Shown one piece after another: positions 52,894 through 62,907 of a stretch of 64,000 nt of DNA; the stretch's first letter is position 1; every line of letters starts with the position of its first letter. The DNA lies in contig CAKZVK010000034.1 in the NCBI GenBank assembly GCA_937921825.1, positions 1 through 64,000 of the forward strand, read 5' to 3'. The position numbers and the translations under genes are program-made. The DNA comes from an uncultured Saprospiraceae bacterium (GTDB lineage: Bacteria > Bacteroidota > Bacteroidia > Chitinophagales > Saprospiraceae). The notes beneath the pieces were generated by a model. That model did not search any database, had not been told where the DNA came from, and worked only from the letters and a program-made list of their open reading frames with translations.

Positions 52894-54309
52894 TTAATCC
52901 ACGTTACCGTGAAAAAAAGAATTATTCTTTTCGATGATCGGATTCTCTAGATCATCAAGATTGATGCTCAGCTTAGAATGTGCTTTGCTTTCCGCTTCTC
53001 TTCTATCATCTAAGGTTATCCTTTTCCTCTTGTATGCAGGCACTTCTTCCATCTCTCCTACATGTCTTGGGTCATCTATAGGTCTAGTTGGCTTTTGATA
53101 TTCTTTGGCAGCAGTTCTTACTGTTCTTCTTGTTTCAGACCTACTTTCTTGAGGATCAGTAGTTACTTTGACTGATCTTCTAATAAAAGGGTCAGAGGTA
53201 TTAGGAGCAGAACTAACAGATACGTTATCAAATTCTATTACGTTCTCATTAGAAGGCTCTTTTATATCATAGACCTCTTTGACACCTTGCGTTATATCTT
53301 TGATATCTACATCATTAATCCCTATCCTGGTTGGAGGTACTACTTCTTCTTTACGCTTATCAAAGCCTGTAGCAATTAGAGTTACACTTATTTTATCTCC
53401 TAGAGAGTCATCGCTGCAATTACCCCAGATCATATCTGTACCCATACCCGCTTCCTCTTGGATATACTCGGTAATGTCAGTAATCTCATCCATAGTGACC
53501 TCTTGATTCCCTGATGTAATATTCAGTAAAATATGCTGAGCACCTCTGATATCATTATCCTCTAACAATGGAGAATTGATGGCAGCCTCTATCGCTGCTA
53601 TAGCTCTATTCTCACCTTCAGCTTCAGCGTATCCCATGATAGATACTCCACTGTTTTTCATTACAGTATTGACATCTTTGAAGTCAACATTGATATATCC
53701 TGGCACTGTTATAATCTCTGCTATACCTCTTGCAGCAGTCGCTAGTATATCATCAGCTTTACTAAAAGCTTCTGAGATTTTTAGATTACCATATAGTTCT
53801 TTGACTCTATCATTAGAAATGATCAATAGAGAATCCACATTTTTCTTTAATTCTTCTATCCCTAACATCGCCTGATTTTTTCTTCTCAGACCTTCGAACT
53901 TGAAGGGTATAGTTACAATCGCTACAGTAAGAATATCCATCTCCTTGGCTGCCTTAGCAATTATAGGTGCTGCACCTGTACCGGTTCCTCCTCCCATGCC
54001 TGCTGTAATAAAAAGCATCTTAGTGTCATTTTCTAGAAACCGTCTCACCTCATCGATGGATTCTATACAAGATTGCTTTCCTACTTCTGGAATAGATCCT
54101 GCCCCCAAGCCTTCAGTATGGCTAGGACCTAATTGTACTTTATTGTTTACAGGACTGACATCTAGAGCTTGCTTGTCTGTATTGGAAACAGCAAAGTCTA
54201 CTCCGTGAATACCTTGGCGGTACATATATGCCACTGCGTTACTTCCACCTCCTCCTACACCAATTACTTTAATCATAGAGCTATTCATTTGTTCGAATAA
54301 ATTATTCAT
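52894..54309 (-). CDS. ftsZ: Cell division protein FtsZ
   Basis: 'IKVIGVGGGGSNAVAYMYRQGIHGVDFAVSNTDKQAL', 'MLFITAGMGGGTGTGAAPIIAKAAKE', 'NVDFKDVNTVMKNSGVSIMGYAEAEG'. Confidence 0.97.
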   Translation of the reverse strand: MNNLFEQMNSSMIKVIGVGGGGSNAVAYMYRQGIHGVDFAVSNTDKQALDVSPVNNKVQLGPSHTEGLGAGSIPEVGKQSCIESIDEVRRFLENDTKMLFITAGMGGGTGTGAAPIIAKAAKEMDILTVAIVTIPFKFEGLRRKNQAMLGIEELKKNVDSLLIISNDRVKELYGNLKISEAFSKADDILATAARGIAEIITVPGYINVDFKDVNTVMKNSGVSIMGYAEAEGENRAIAAIEAAINSPLLEDNDIRGAQHILLNITSGNQEVTMDEITDITEYIQEEAGMGTDMIWGNCSDDSLGDKISVTLIATGFDKRKEEVVPPTRIGINDVDIKDITQGVKEVYDIKEPSNENVIEFDNVSVSSAPNTSDPFIRRSVKVTTDPQESRSETRRTVRTAAKEYQKPTRPIDDPRHVGEMEEVPAYKRKRITLDDRREAESKAHSKLSINLDDLENPIIEKNNSFFHGNVD

Positions 54310-54336
54310 TGCATTAAAATTGAAGCGATTATATTT

Positions 54337-55647
54337 CTAAAATTCTGAGTCTTGTGTTGTTGCAAAGAAGCCTTTGGTATAAGTAAACAACTTATCCAAG
54401 AAGCCATCACCATTTGGATCTTCATCCTCTATATCAAATACCTCACTATCAGAAGACTGCGTACTCTCCAGATTGTTGATCGCTATGCTCAGAAGACCAA
54501 CGGCTGTAGAATAAATCGGACTAGCGATCTGACTGGTATAGCCATGCGCAAGATGCTCTATCGGCTGTCCTATCCTTGTAGGCAGGCCAGTATAGTATTC
54601 TGACAAGAGATCTATATTCTTGAGTAGCGAGCCTCCACCTGTGAGCACAATACCTGCTATCAACTTATCCTCATATCCGCTTCTCTTTATCTCCCACAAC
54701 ACATAGTCAAATATCTCTTCTAATCTAGCTTCTATAATCTTAGCTAGGTTCTTTTCTGATATTTCTTTGAAGTCTCTTCCCTTGAATCCAGGTATAGTGA
54801 TAATCCTATTATCCATGACCTCCTCAGCAAGTGCTGACCCAAACTTTACTTTAAGCTTTTCTGCTTGATCTCGCATCACCATACAGCCTTCCTTGATGTC
54901 ATTAGTGACTACGTTGCCTCCAAAAGGAATAACTGAAGTATGTCTAATGATTCCATCTTTGAAAATGGTGATATCCGTTGTACCACCTCCTATATCTACT
55001 AGAGCTACACCTGCGTCTTTCTCCTCTTGGCACAGAACTGCCTTAGAGGAAGCAATGGGTTCCAGAGTAATGTCTGCCACTTCCATTCCTATTCTCTCTA
55101 CACATTTTATGATATCTCTAGAAGCTCCTATCTGACCCGTGATGATGTGAAAGTTTGCCTCAAGTCTTACACCTGACATCCCTATAGGATCTACAATTTT
55201 AGTCTCATCATCCACCGTAAATTCTTGTGGAAAGACATGAAGTATCTTATCTCCAGGAGGCAAGACTAACTTATGCATGTCACTAATGAGCTTGCTGACA
55301 TCAGCTTCATTAATTTCTACATTAGGCTCATTCCTGACCAATAGGCCATGGTGATGTATACTTTTTATATGTTGTCCAGCAATACCAACATGCACTTTAC
55401 TAAAAGTGACTTTAGCATTTTTCTGAGCTATGTCTATCGCTTCTTCTATGGCTTTGACCGTTTTATTTATATTGGAGACTACGCCTCTAGAGACACCTTC
55501 TGACTTTACAGTGCCTACTCCAAGAATTTCTATCTTGTCATACTCATTACGTCTACCTGCTATAGCACAGACTTTAGTTGTTCCTATATCTAGGGCAACT
55601 GCAATTTCATTTTGTGGTATTATTGGTTCAGTTCTCATTTTTGACAA
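54337..55647 (-). CDS. ftsA: Cell division protein FtsA
   Basis: 'AVALDIGTTKVCAIAGRRNEYDKIEILGVGTVKSEGVSRGVVSNINKTVKAIEEAI', 'VALVDIGGGTTDITIFKDG'. Confidence 0.96.
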   Translation of the reverse strand: MSKMRTEPIIPQNEIAVALDIGTTKVCAIAGRRNEYDKIEILGVGTVKSEGVSRGVVSNINKTVKAIEEAIDIAQKNAKVTFSKVHVGIAGQHIKSIHHHGLLVRNEPNVEINEADVSKLISDMHKLVLPPGDKILHVFPQEFTVDDETKIVDPIGMSGVRLEANFHIITGQIGASRDIIKCVERIGMEVADITLEPIASSKAVLCQEEKDAGVALVDIGGGTTDITIFKDGIIRHTSVIPFGGNVVTNDIKEGCMVMRDQAEKLKVKFGSALAEEVMDNRIITIPGFKGRDFKEISEKNLAKIIEARLEEIFDYVLWEIKRSGYEDKLIAGIVLTGGGSLLKNIDLLSEYYTGLPTRIGQPIEHLAHGYTSQIASPIYSTAVGLLSIAINNLESTQSSDSEVFDIEDEDPNGDGFLDKLFTYTKGFFATTQDSEF

Positions 55648-55669
55648 TTTCTAGCTTTATTAAATAGGT

Positions 55670-56452
55670 TTAGGATTCTTTCTTAACTCCAACTATTTGG
55701 CCATCATATCGTAAATTCAGTTCTTTAAATCTATCGAGCCCCATGTTCTTGACTCCTTTCTTGTAGTAAGTTTTTAGCTTATATATTTTATCATCTAGGT
55801 TTTCATATGGCCCTAAGGCTATATGCTGCCTTCCCATCGTAGGGATCAAAATGATATCATCATCCTCTGTGACATGAATCTGATCTACTAGCGCAGATAA
55901 GAAATCATCATCGTATACCTTCTGTGCTACAGAGAGTATATAATTAAGATTATTCTGCTTAGTGGATCTATAGTTACTTGTGTAAGGATCTATATGTCCT
56001 GTCACTATAGGTACTCTCACTATGTCACCATTAATAGGAATTCTATTCCCATTAGGATCCAGATAATAATCTTCACCACCAGTAATTTCTAATCGAGCTA
56101 TAGGTAGATTCTGCAAGATGCCGATAGTCATCTTTCTATTCTTATCTATGAATATTTCTGCTCTACTTATTCTATCATCCGCTTCTAGATAACTTTCTAG
56201 CTGATACAAATCGATACTCTCTAGAGAAGCTACCGATATATCATAGCCCAATTTCTCTTTTAATAAATAGCGAACATCTTTTTTAGTAACAAGCTGTTTC
56301 TTATCACTTCGAGTTTTAATCTTTATCGCTACTCCAGATAGATGACTATTCATTCTATCTACTGCTGCAAAGATTAGAAAGCATACCAATAGAACAGCCG
56401 TTACAATCTTTACAATTGACGAAATCCCGTTCTTATGTTCTACTTTCTTCAA
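55670..56452 (-). CDS. ftsQ: Cell division protein FtsQ (POTRA domain)
   Basis: N-terminal TM, POTRA-like 'VTKKDVRYLLKEKLGYDISVASLESIDLYQLESYLEADDRISRAEIFIDKNRKMTIGILQNLPIARL'; position in dcw cluster. Confidence 0.88.
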   Translation of the reverse strand: MKKVEHKNGISSIVKIVTAVLLVCFLIFAAVDRMNSHLSGVAIKIKTRSDKKQLVTKKDVRYLLKEKLGYDISVASLESIDLYQLESYLEADDRISRAEIFIDKNRKMTIGILQNLPIARLEITGGEDYYLDPNGNRIPINGDIVRVPIVTGHIDPYTSNYRSTKQNNLNYILSVAQKVYDDDFLSALVDQIHVTEDDDIILIPTMGRQHIALGPYENLDDKIYKLKTYYKKGVKNMGLDRFKELNLRYDGQIVGVKKES

Positions 56453-56456
56453 AATG

Positions 56457-57818
56457 CTATTTTATAAGTTTTATAATTCCTTTATGATATTTATCTAAAT
56501 CCGAAGCCCCTAGGGTGATAATTACATCATATTCTTTGAGCTTCTCTATATGCTTTAAGAGCTTTGACTCTTTAGCTAAATATTTATCTTCTAGTGTTAT
56601 CAAGTTGTATATCATTTCAGATTTCACACCTTTCATGGGTTGCTCTCTGGCTGGATATATGGGTAACAAAATCACTCCATCTAGTCCAGATAATTCTTTG
56701 GCAAAGCCCTTATAGAAGTCTTGTGTTCTACTATAAAGATGCGGCTGAAAAATCCCTAACACTTTTCTATCACTATAGATAGATTTTACCGTCTTGATCG
56801 TATGCTTCAGCTCTTCAGGGTGATGTGCATAATCATCAATCAATACTTTCTTCCCATCATGAACCAGCTCAAACCTTCTGCTTATGCCTTTAAACTTTTT
56901 CAATGCAGCTCTTATTTTTTTCTTTTTGACTCCTACTTTCTTAGCGACATAACATGCTGCTAGACTGTTAGAGACGTTATGCAAGCCTGGTAGATTAGAA
57001 GTAAGATTTTTTATAGTCTTATCACCTATCTGTGCATCAAAACGATATTTAGTATTAGCAATACTCACATTCTTAAAGTCAAACTCTTCAAGATGTCTAA
57101 CCACTTTTATCTTTCTCTTTTCTAACTGCAATCTCCACTCCTCATCAAAATGACGATGGACTCCTGCACCCAAGATGAGGGTACCTCCTTTTTTTATCTG
57201 CAAGGTCAGTTGTCTATATGCATCATACATCTCCTCCACACTGCCATAGATATCTAGATGATCTGCATCCATAGCAGTAATCACTAGAATCTTAGGATGC
57301 AAGTGCAAAAATGAGCGATCATACTCATCTGCTTCTATAATTACATACTTGGAGTCCCCATAAATAAAATTAGTTTTCTCCTTAGCAAGTATGCCTCCTA
57401 AGAAAGCAGTTGTTTTCATTCCACTGTCTTTCAGTATATGGGTGATGATAGAACAAGTTGTTGTCTTTCCATGGGTACCGGCAACAGCAATGGCTTTCAT
57501 CCCCTGACTAATCATCCCGAGCACTTCCGCTCGCTTAAGGATAAGAAAACCCTTCTTCTGAAACCACTGCAGTTCTTTGTGGTCACTTGGAATAGCTGGT
57601 GTTACTACCACCAGGTCTATTATCTTAGGAATCTTCTTTAGACTTTCTTTATAATGAATAGTCATCCCTTCAGCTTCCAACTTCTTGGTAAGCTTAGTTT
57701 TTGTTAAATCATAACCATGCACCTCTACACCTTCTCGATTAAAAAACCGAGCAAGGGCACTCATGCCGATACCTCCTATTCCTAGGAAATAGACCTTCTT
57801 GAGTCTCTTTGGATTCAT
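56457..57818 (-). CDS. murC: UDP-N-acetylmuramate--L-alanine ligase
   Basis: 'VYFLGIGGIGMSALARFFNREGVEVHGYDLT', 'IAVAGTHGKTTTCSIITHIL', 'LIDDYAHHPEELKHTIKTVK'. Confidence 0.96.
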   Translation of the reverse strand: MNPKRLKKVYFLGIGGIGMSALARFFNREGVEVHGYDLTKTKLTKKLEAEGMTIHYKESLKKIPKIIDLVVVTPAIPSDHKELQWFQKKGFLILKRAEVLGMISQGMKAIAVAGTHGKTTTCSIITHILKDSGMKTTAFLGGILAKEKTNFIYGDSKYVIIEADEYDRSFLHLHPKILVITAMDADHLDIYGSVEEMYDAYRQLTLQIKKGGTLILGAGVHRHFDEEWRLQLEKRKIKVVRHLEEFDFKNVSIANTKYRFDAQIGDKTIKNLTSNLPGLHNVSNSLAACYVAKKVGVKKKKIRAALKKFKGISRRFELVHDGKKVLIDDYAHHPEELKHTIKTVKSIYSDRKVLGIFQPHLYSRTQDFYKGFAKELSGLDGVILLPIYPAREQPMKGVKSEMIYNLITLEDKYLAKESKLLKHIEKLKEYDVIITLGASDLDKYHKGIIKLIK

Positions 57819-58906
57819 GATTTTACTAGTTTCATAATTTCAGTTACAATTTGCTCCGTGGCATTGGGCTTAGCCAGTGCCTTAAGATTTGCGCCCAGAC
57901 TTTTCTGAGCTTGTTGGTCATCTAAAAGTGTCAGAGCTGCATCCAACATTTTGTCATTAGCTTCACTGTCTTTTACCAATACCGCTGCATGTGCATCTAC
58001 TAAAGACATTGCATTTTTAGTCTGGTGATCTTCAGCCACATTAGGCGAAGGCACCAAGACTGCTGGTTTTGCTATAAGCATTAACTCTGACAAAGTTAGT
58101 GCTCCAGCTCTACCTATTATGACATCTGCTACAGCATAAGCCAAATCCATTCTATCAATAAATGGTAATACTCTCACATGCTTCATTTTTGCGATGGCAT
58201 GCTCTTTATATTGATCATAGTAGATCTTGCCTACCTGCCAGATGATTTGCACATTTTCCAAAGAAGCTAATTTCTTTTGCTGCGAGTCCATGGCTAGGTT
58301 GAGAGATCTAGCACCTAAACTTCCACCGCAGATGAGTATAGTTTTCTTATTGAGATCAAAATCGAAAAAGCCAATAGCCTCTTGTTTCAAATGTGTAATA
58401 TCAAGCAAGTCCTTTCTTACTGGATTTCCTGTGAGCAGCAACTTATCATCGCTAAAAAATCTTTTCATATTATTGTAAGCCACGAATATCTTATTAGCTT
58501 CTTTTGCTAATAGTTTGTTCGTGACGCCTGGGTAAGAATTCTGTTCCTGTATCACAGTCGGAATACTTTTCCATTGTGCAATTTTTAGTGTCGGGCCACT
58601 TGCGTAGCCCCCCACTCCTATCACTATATCTGGACCAAACTTTTCAATGATCTTTCGGGCTTTTAACAGACTACCAATCAAGTAAAAAGGAAACAATAAA
58701 TTCCTCCACTTACGTGTCCTGTGAAAACCCCTTATTTTCAAACCTTCGATGGGATAACCCGCTTTGGGTACTTTTTCCATCTCCAGCTTTCCTTCTGCGC
58801 CTACAAAAAGAATATCTTTTATTCCTCTTGACTTTAACTCATTAGCAATAGCAATAGCCGGATATACATGACCGCCTGTGCCTCCACCACTAATAATAAT
58901 TTTCAT
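57815..58906 (-). CDS. murG: UDP-GlcNAc--undecaprenyl-PP-MurNAc-pentapeptide GlcNAc transferase
   Basis: 'KIIISGGGTGGHVYPAIAIANELK', 'VIGVGGYASGPTLKIAQ', 'VIIGRAGALTLSELMLIAKPAVLVPSPNVAEDHQTKNA'. Confidence 0.96.
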   Translation of the reverse strand: MKIIISGGGTGGHVYPAIAIANELKSRGIKDILFVGAEGKLEMEKVPKAGYPIEGLKIRGFHRTRKWRNLLFPFYLIGSLLKARKIIEKFGPDIVIGVGGYASGPTLKIAQWKSIPTVIQEQNSYPGVTNKLLAKEANKIFVAYNNMKRFFSDDKLLLTGNPVRKDLLDITHLKQEAIGFFDFDLNKKTILICGGSLGARSLNLAMDSQQKKLASLENVQIIWQVGKIYYDQYKEHAIAKMKHVRVLPFIDRMDLAYAVADVIIGRAGALTLSELMLIAKPAVLVPSPNVAEDHQTKNAMSLVDAHAAVLVKDSEANDKMLDAALTLLDDQQAQKSLGANLKALAKPNATEQIVTEIMKLVKS

Positions 58907-60116
58907 ACTTCATCCTCTTCTCATTCACCTTTATCGTAGCCTCATCATTCACTATCTGTGCCTCTTCTTGCATAAGCTCATAAGTACTGTACTCCTCTAC
59001 ATACTTACTTACACTAAGAATAATCCCTAATGAAATACAAGTAAATACAATAGAAGTCCCTCCCATAGAAACCATCGGCAAGGTCAATCCCGTTACAGGC
59101 ACTAAGTGTACTGATACTGCCAGATTAGCAAAAGCTTGAATGACAATATTTAGACATAATCCTATCGCCAATACAGCACCGAAAGTTTTATGACATTTAG
59201 TTACCATACACGTACATCTATACAGTAATCCCAAGTACAATCCTATCAAAGCTATACCCCCTACTATTCCATACTCTTCACATATGATAGCGTAGATAAA
59301 ATCTGCTGAAGCAAACGGTAAGTAATTCCTCTGAAGACTACCTCCTGGGCCTAAACCAAATAGACCACCATTGGCAATTGCAATCTTAGACTGCTGAATC
59401 TGCCAGCCACCATCAGTATTGTACAAGAATTCATTGATTCTAGATATCCACGTCTCTAGACGTATAAAATCTGGAAACAATGTTCCTAGTAGTACCAAAA
59501 AAGACATAGCTGCCACACCTACGAGCACCATCAGGAACACATACTTTAGCGATACCCTTCCTATAATCATCATCGTCACACAAGTCGCAAAAAGCAATAA
59601 AGATGTACTCAAATCTGCTGGAGCAATCAATATGCAAACTATGACTACAGGTATGATTATAGGTAAAAATGCTGATCTAAAATCCTTTATTACATCTTGC
59701 TTGAGAGATAAAGCTCTGGCGATGTAAATAATAAGCGACAGCTTTGCTATATCAGAAGTCTGTATCGTTTTATTCAAGCCTGGTATAGTGATCCATCTTC
59801 TTGCATCATTCATCTCCGTTCCAAATCCAACAGTATAGATAAGCAAGGGCACTGTAATAACTAGAAGTATAGGGGCTATTTTAGAATAGAACATATAGTT
59901 AAACCGATAGGCGGCATACATACAGCCTAACCCCAGAGAAATAAACATAATCTGCTGAAATAGATAATATTCAGTATTACCACCTCTCTTAGCATAGGCC
60001 ATACTTACTGCTGAGCTATATACAGCGAGCACTGAGCATATCGCCAGCATAACGACAATAAACCAAATGATCTTGTCGCCCTTGAGATTATGTAATATGT
60101 TATCTACTTTATTCAA
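58890..60116 (-). CDS. ftsW: Lipid II polymerase/SEDS protein FtsW
   Basis: Multi-TM; 'ARRWITIPGLNKTIQTSDIAKLSLIIYIAR', 'ADFIYAIICEEYGIVGG', 'GLTLPMVSMGGTSIVF'. Confidence 0.94.
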   Translation of the reverse strand: MNKVDNILHNLKGDKIIWFIVVMLAICSVLAVYSSAVSMAYAKRGGNTEYYLFQQIMFISLGLGCMYAAYRFNYMFYSKIAPILLVITVPLLIYTVGFGTEMNDARRWITIPGLNKTIQTSDIAKLSLIIYIARALSLKQDVIKDFRSAFLPIIIPVVIVCILIAPADLSTSLLLFATCVTMMIIGRVSLKYVFLMVLVGVAAMSFLVLLGTLFPDFIRLETWISRINEFLYNTDGGWQIQQSKIAIANGGLFGLGPGGSLQRNYLPFASADFIYAIICEEYGIVGGIALIGLYLGLLYRCTCMVTKCHKTFGAVLAIGLCLNIVIQAFANLAVSVHLVPVTGLTLPMVSMGGTSIVFTCISLGIILSVSKYVEEYSTYELMQEEAQIVNDEATIKVNEKRMKYENYY

Positions 60117-61417
60117 ATTTCTATATTTCGTACAGCAGTTTTAAATGCTGTTCCTCTATGTTCATAATTATCAAACAAATCAAAGCTTGCACAAGCTGGG
60201 GATAATAAAACAACATCTCCTACTTCTGCTTTCTTCATCGCAAGTCTTACACAAGTCTCAGTATCTTCAGTAGTTTCGATATCTGATACATCATCTCCGA
60301 AACTGCTTCTCAACTTAGAGTCATCCGTGGTCAAACAAATAATTGCTTTCACCTTTTCTTTTACCAGTGAAGCCAGTAAGGAATAATCATTTCCTTTATC
60401 CGTTCCTCCTGCTATCCAGATGACTGGTTTTATCATCGCTGAGAGAGCCACAAAAACTGAATCAATGTTTGTTGCTTTACTATCATTGATAAATTCTACG
60501 CCACTGATCTCTGCAAAAGATTCTAACCTATGCTCAATAGCTCTAAAACTTTTCAGACCCTCTTCTATCAGATTTTCGGATAGACCAAAAAGCCGACAGG
60601 CCTTGTAAGCTACATGTGCATTAAACAAGTTATGCTTGCCTTGCAATTTTATTTTTTCAAATATCGACGCTGACCCCTTTAGACCAGCTTGTTTTATTTC
60701 TTTATCTCCTATCGTATGTTTATGACATCCTACTGGAAACGCTGCTTGCATAAGTTGTAACCACTCATCATCTCCATTCAATATTAGATGACCTTGTGGC
60801 GCTACACTTTGAGCTAAACGCCACTTAGCAGAAGCATATTTATACATTGTGTGATCATAGCGGTCCAGGTGGTCTGGCGTGATGTTAAGTAGAATAGCAA
60901 TATCGGCAGAGAAGGATTCTATATTATCCAATTGAAAACTAGACAGCTCTAAAACTACCCAGTCAAAATTTCTCTTACTACTCAACAATCTCGCAAATGA
61001 ATGACCAATGTTCCCTCCTAGTCCTACTTCCAAATTAGACGCCTTGAGAATATGATAAATCCAACTGGTGGTCGTAGTCTTACCATTACTTCCAGTTATA
61101 GCGATTATCTTACCCTCGTAGTATCTGTAGGCCAGTTCTATCTCTGAGATTATTTTCTTATGCCTTAGTCGAAGCTTAGTTAATATCTCAGAGCTATCAG
61201 GAATACCTGGACTCTTTACGATCAAATCTGCTGAAACAACTCTTTCAAGTGTATGTCCCTTTTCTTCAAAAGAGATCTTATGTTTTTCTAGTTCGTCTTT
61301 GTATGACTGTGATATTACTCCATAGTCAGAGACAAAAACTTCTATATTTTTTTCCTTCGCAAGTAGTGCTGCACCTATCCCACTTTCTCCGCCGCCTAAA
61401 ATGGCTATCGACTTCAT
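60113..61417 (-). CDS. murD: UDP-N-acetylmuramoyl-L-alanine--D-glutamate ligase
   Basis: 'KSIAILGGGESGIGAALLAKEKNIEVFVSDYG', 'IIAITGSNGKTTTTSWIYHIL', 'FINDSKATNIDSVFVALSAMIKPVIWIAGGTDKGNDY'. Start at 61417 rather than the track start 61474. Confidence 0.95.
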   Translation of the reverse strand: MKSIAILGGGESGIGAALLAKEKNIEVFVSDYGVISQSYKDELEKHKISFEEKGHTLERVVSADLIVKSPGIPDSSEILTKLRLRHKKIISEIELAYRYYEGKIIAITGSNGKTTTTSWIYHILKASNLEVGLGGNIGHSFARLLSSKRNFDWVVLELSSFQLDNIESFSADIAILLNITPDHLDRYDHTMYKYASAKWRLAQSVAPQGHLILNGDDEWLQLMQAAFPVGCHKHTIGDKEIKQAGLKGSASIFEKIKLQGKHNLFNAHVAYKACRLFGLSENLIEEGLKSFRAIEHRLESFAEISGVEFINDSKATNIDSVFVALSAMIKPVIWIAGGTDKGNDYSLLASLVKEKVKAIICLTTDDSKLRSSFGDDVSDIETTEDTETCVRLAMKKAEVGDVVLLSPACASFDLFDNYEHRGTAFKTAVRNIEI

Positions 61418-62670
61418 TACCTTAGCTTTAAGGTTATGATAGTCAGTACGGCTAGCAAGATTGCAACTATCCAAAATCTCACGACAATCTTCATTTCGTG
61501 AAGTCCTTTTTTCTGATAGTGATGATGGAGAGGGGACATTAAAAATATCCGTCTGCCTTCACCATATTTTTTCTTTGTATACTTAAAGTAACTTACTTGC
61601 ATGACAACAGATAGATTCTCCATCAGCATGATGCCACATAGGATCGGAATCAACATTTCCTTTCTGAGCAGTACTGCCATCACTGCGATGATACCTCCTA
61701 TGGCTAGACTCCCAGTATCTCCCATAAAGACACTTGCTGGATAAGAATTAAACCACAAGAATCCAATAGTGGCTCCTAAGAAACTAGCTGAGTAAATAAC
61801 TAACTCTTGAGAATTCGGTATGAAAAGTATATTGAGATAATCTGCTACTATGGCATTACTAGAGACATATGCGAGTATACCTAACGTTGCTCCTATGATG
61901 GCCGCTATTCCTGACAACAATCCATCTAAGCCATCTGTGAGATTAGCACCATTAGAAACCGCGGTGATAATAAAGATAACTATCGGTATGAATACCAACC
62001 AAACAAGATTAAGGTTATTCGCAATGAAGAAACTATAATCAAATTCATTGTCCTTTAGAAAAGGAACATTTGTGATTGGTGCTTTTGCATGAACTACCTT
62101 TTGAGTTATCGGCGCCTGATTCACTTGCGGGATGACCTTATCGAAGGTCTTTGTTATTTCCCAGCCGTTTTCTATTGCGACCTCTGCCGGAATCCTTACT
62201 ACTATATCTTGATGGAATAGCATTACCAAAGCAACAACGAGACCCATTGCTATCTGGCCAAGAATCTTATACTTACCTCTAAGGCCATCTTTGTTCTTCC
62301 TCAACAACTTAAGACGATCATCAATATAGCCTATACCTGCAAACCAAACGGTTACTACCAACATCAAAATGATATAAATATTATCGAGCTTAGCGAGAAG
62401 TAGAGTTGGGATAAGGATAGCAATGATAATCATGATACCACCCATCGTAGGAGTACCTTCTTTTTCTAGCTGACCACTGAGACCTAAATCTCTAACGGTC
62501 TCACCTACTTGCAATCTTTTCAAAGAACGTATGATACGACTACCAAAAAGCAAGGTCATTCCTAGTGAAAGAAGAATCGCCATAGCGGCCCTGAAGGAGA
62601 TGAACTGAAATAGTCCTGCTCCAGGAAACGCATAGTGACTTTCTAAATATTCAAATAAATGATATAACAA
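61417..62670 (-). CDS. mraY: Phospho-N-acetylmuramoyl-pentapeptide-transferase (apparent TTG start)
   Basis: '[38 protein letters not shown]', '[12 protein letters not shown]', '[15 protein letters not shown]', '[13 protein letters not shown]'. Confidence 0.95.
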   Translation of the reverse strand: MLYHLFEYLESHYAFPGAGLFQFISFRAAMAILLSLGMTLLFGSRIIRSLKRLQVGETVRDLGLSGQLEKEGTPTMGGIMIIIAILIPTLLLAKLDNIYIILMLVVTVWFAGIGYIDDRLKLLRKNKDGLRGKYKILGQIAMGLVVALVMLFHQDIVVRIPAEVAIENGWEITKTFDKVIPQVNQAPITQKVVHAKAPITNVPFLKDNEFDYSFFIANNLNLVWLVFIPIVIFIITAVSNGANLTDGLDGLLSGIAAIIGATLGILAYVSSNAIVADYLNILFIPNSQELVIYSASFLGATIGFLWFNSYPASVFMGDTGSLAIGGIIAVMAVLLRKEMLIPILCGIMLMENLSVVMQVSYFKYTKKKYGEGRRIFLMSPLHHHYQKKGLHEMKIVVRFWIVAILLAVLTIITLKLR

Positions 62671-62805
62671 TTGCTTTATGATTGAACCATTAATAAGCGT
62701 ACACCTATTTATAGTTTTCGTTCGTCTTTAAGTCTTTTTTGTAAAATCGTCGTCTGAGGGATGTGTGAGTCTTTGGGTTTATCATCTCTATGGCCTTTTT
62801 AAAGA

Positions 62806-62861
62806 AACAGTGTACAGTAGGAACTTAAATCTTTATTTAAGCTTACCCTACTGCAACTGTT
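62806..62861. other. Three-tier inverted repeat in the mraY-murE intergenic gap
   Basis: AACAG-tgta-CAGTAGG-aa-CTTAAAT-CTTT-ATTTAAG-cttac-CCTACTG-caa-CTGTT: three nested perfect stems of 5, 7 and 7 bp. Confidence 0.75.
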
Positions 62862-62907
62862 AAAACCAACCTGAGAATGATAATAGAACCTATTCTTACA
62901 GACTGTC

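Noticed and set aside
61418-61474. N-terminal extension of the murD ORF overlapping mraY
   Set aside because: The MurD N-terminal motif begins at the internal Met ([15 protein letters not shown]); the extension is out-of-frame mraY sequence.
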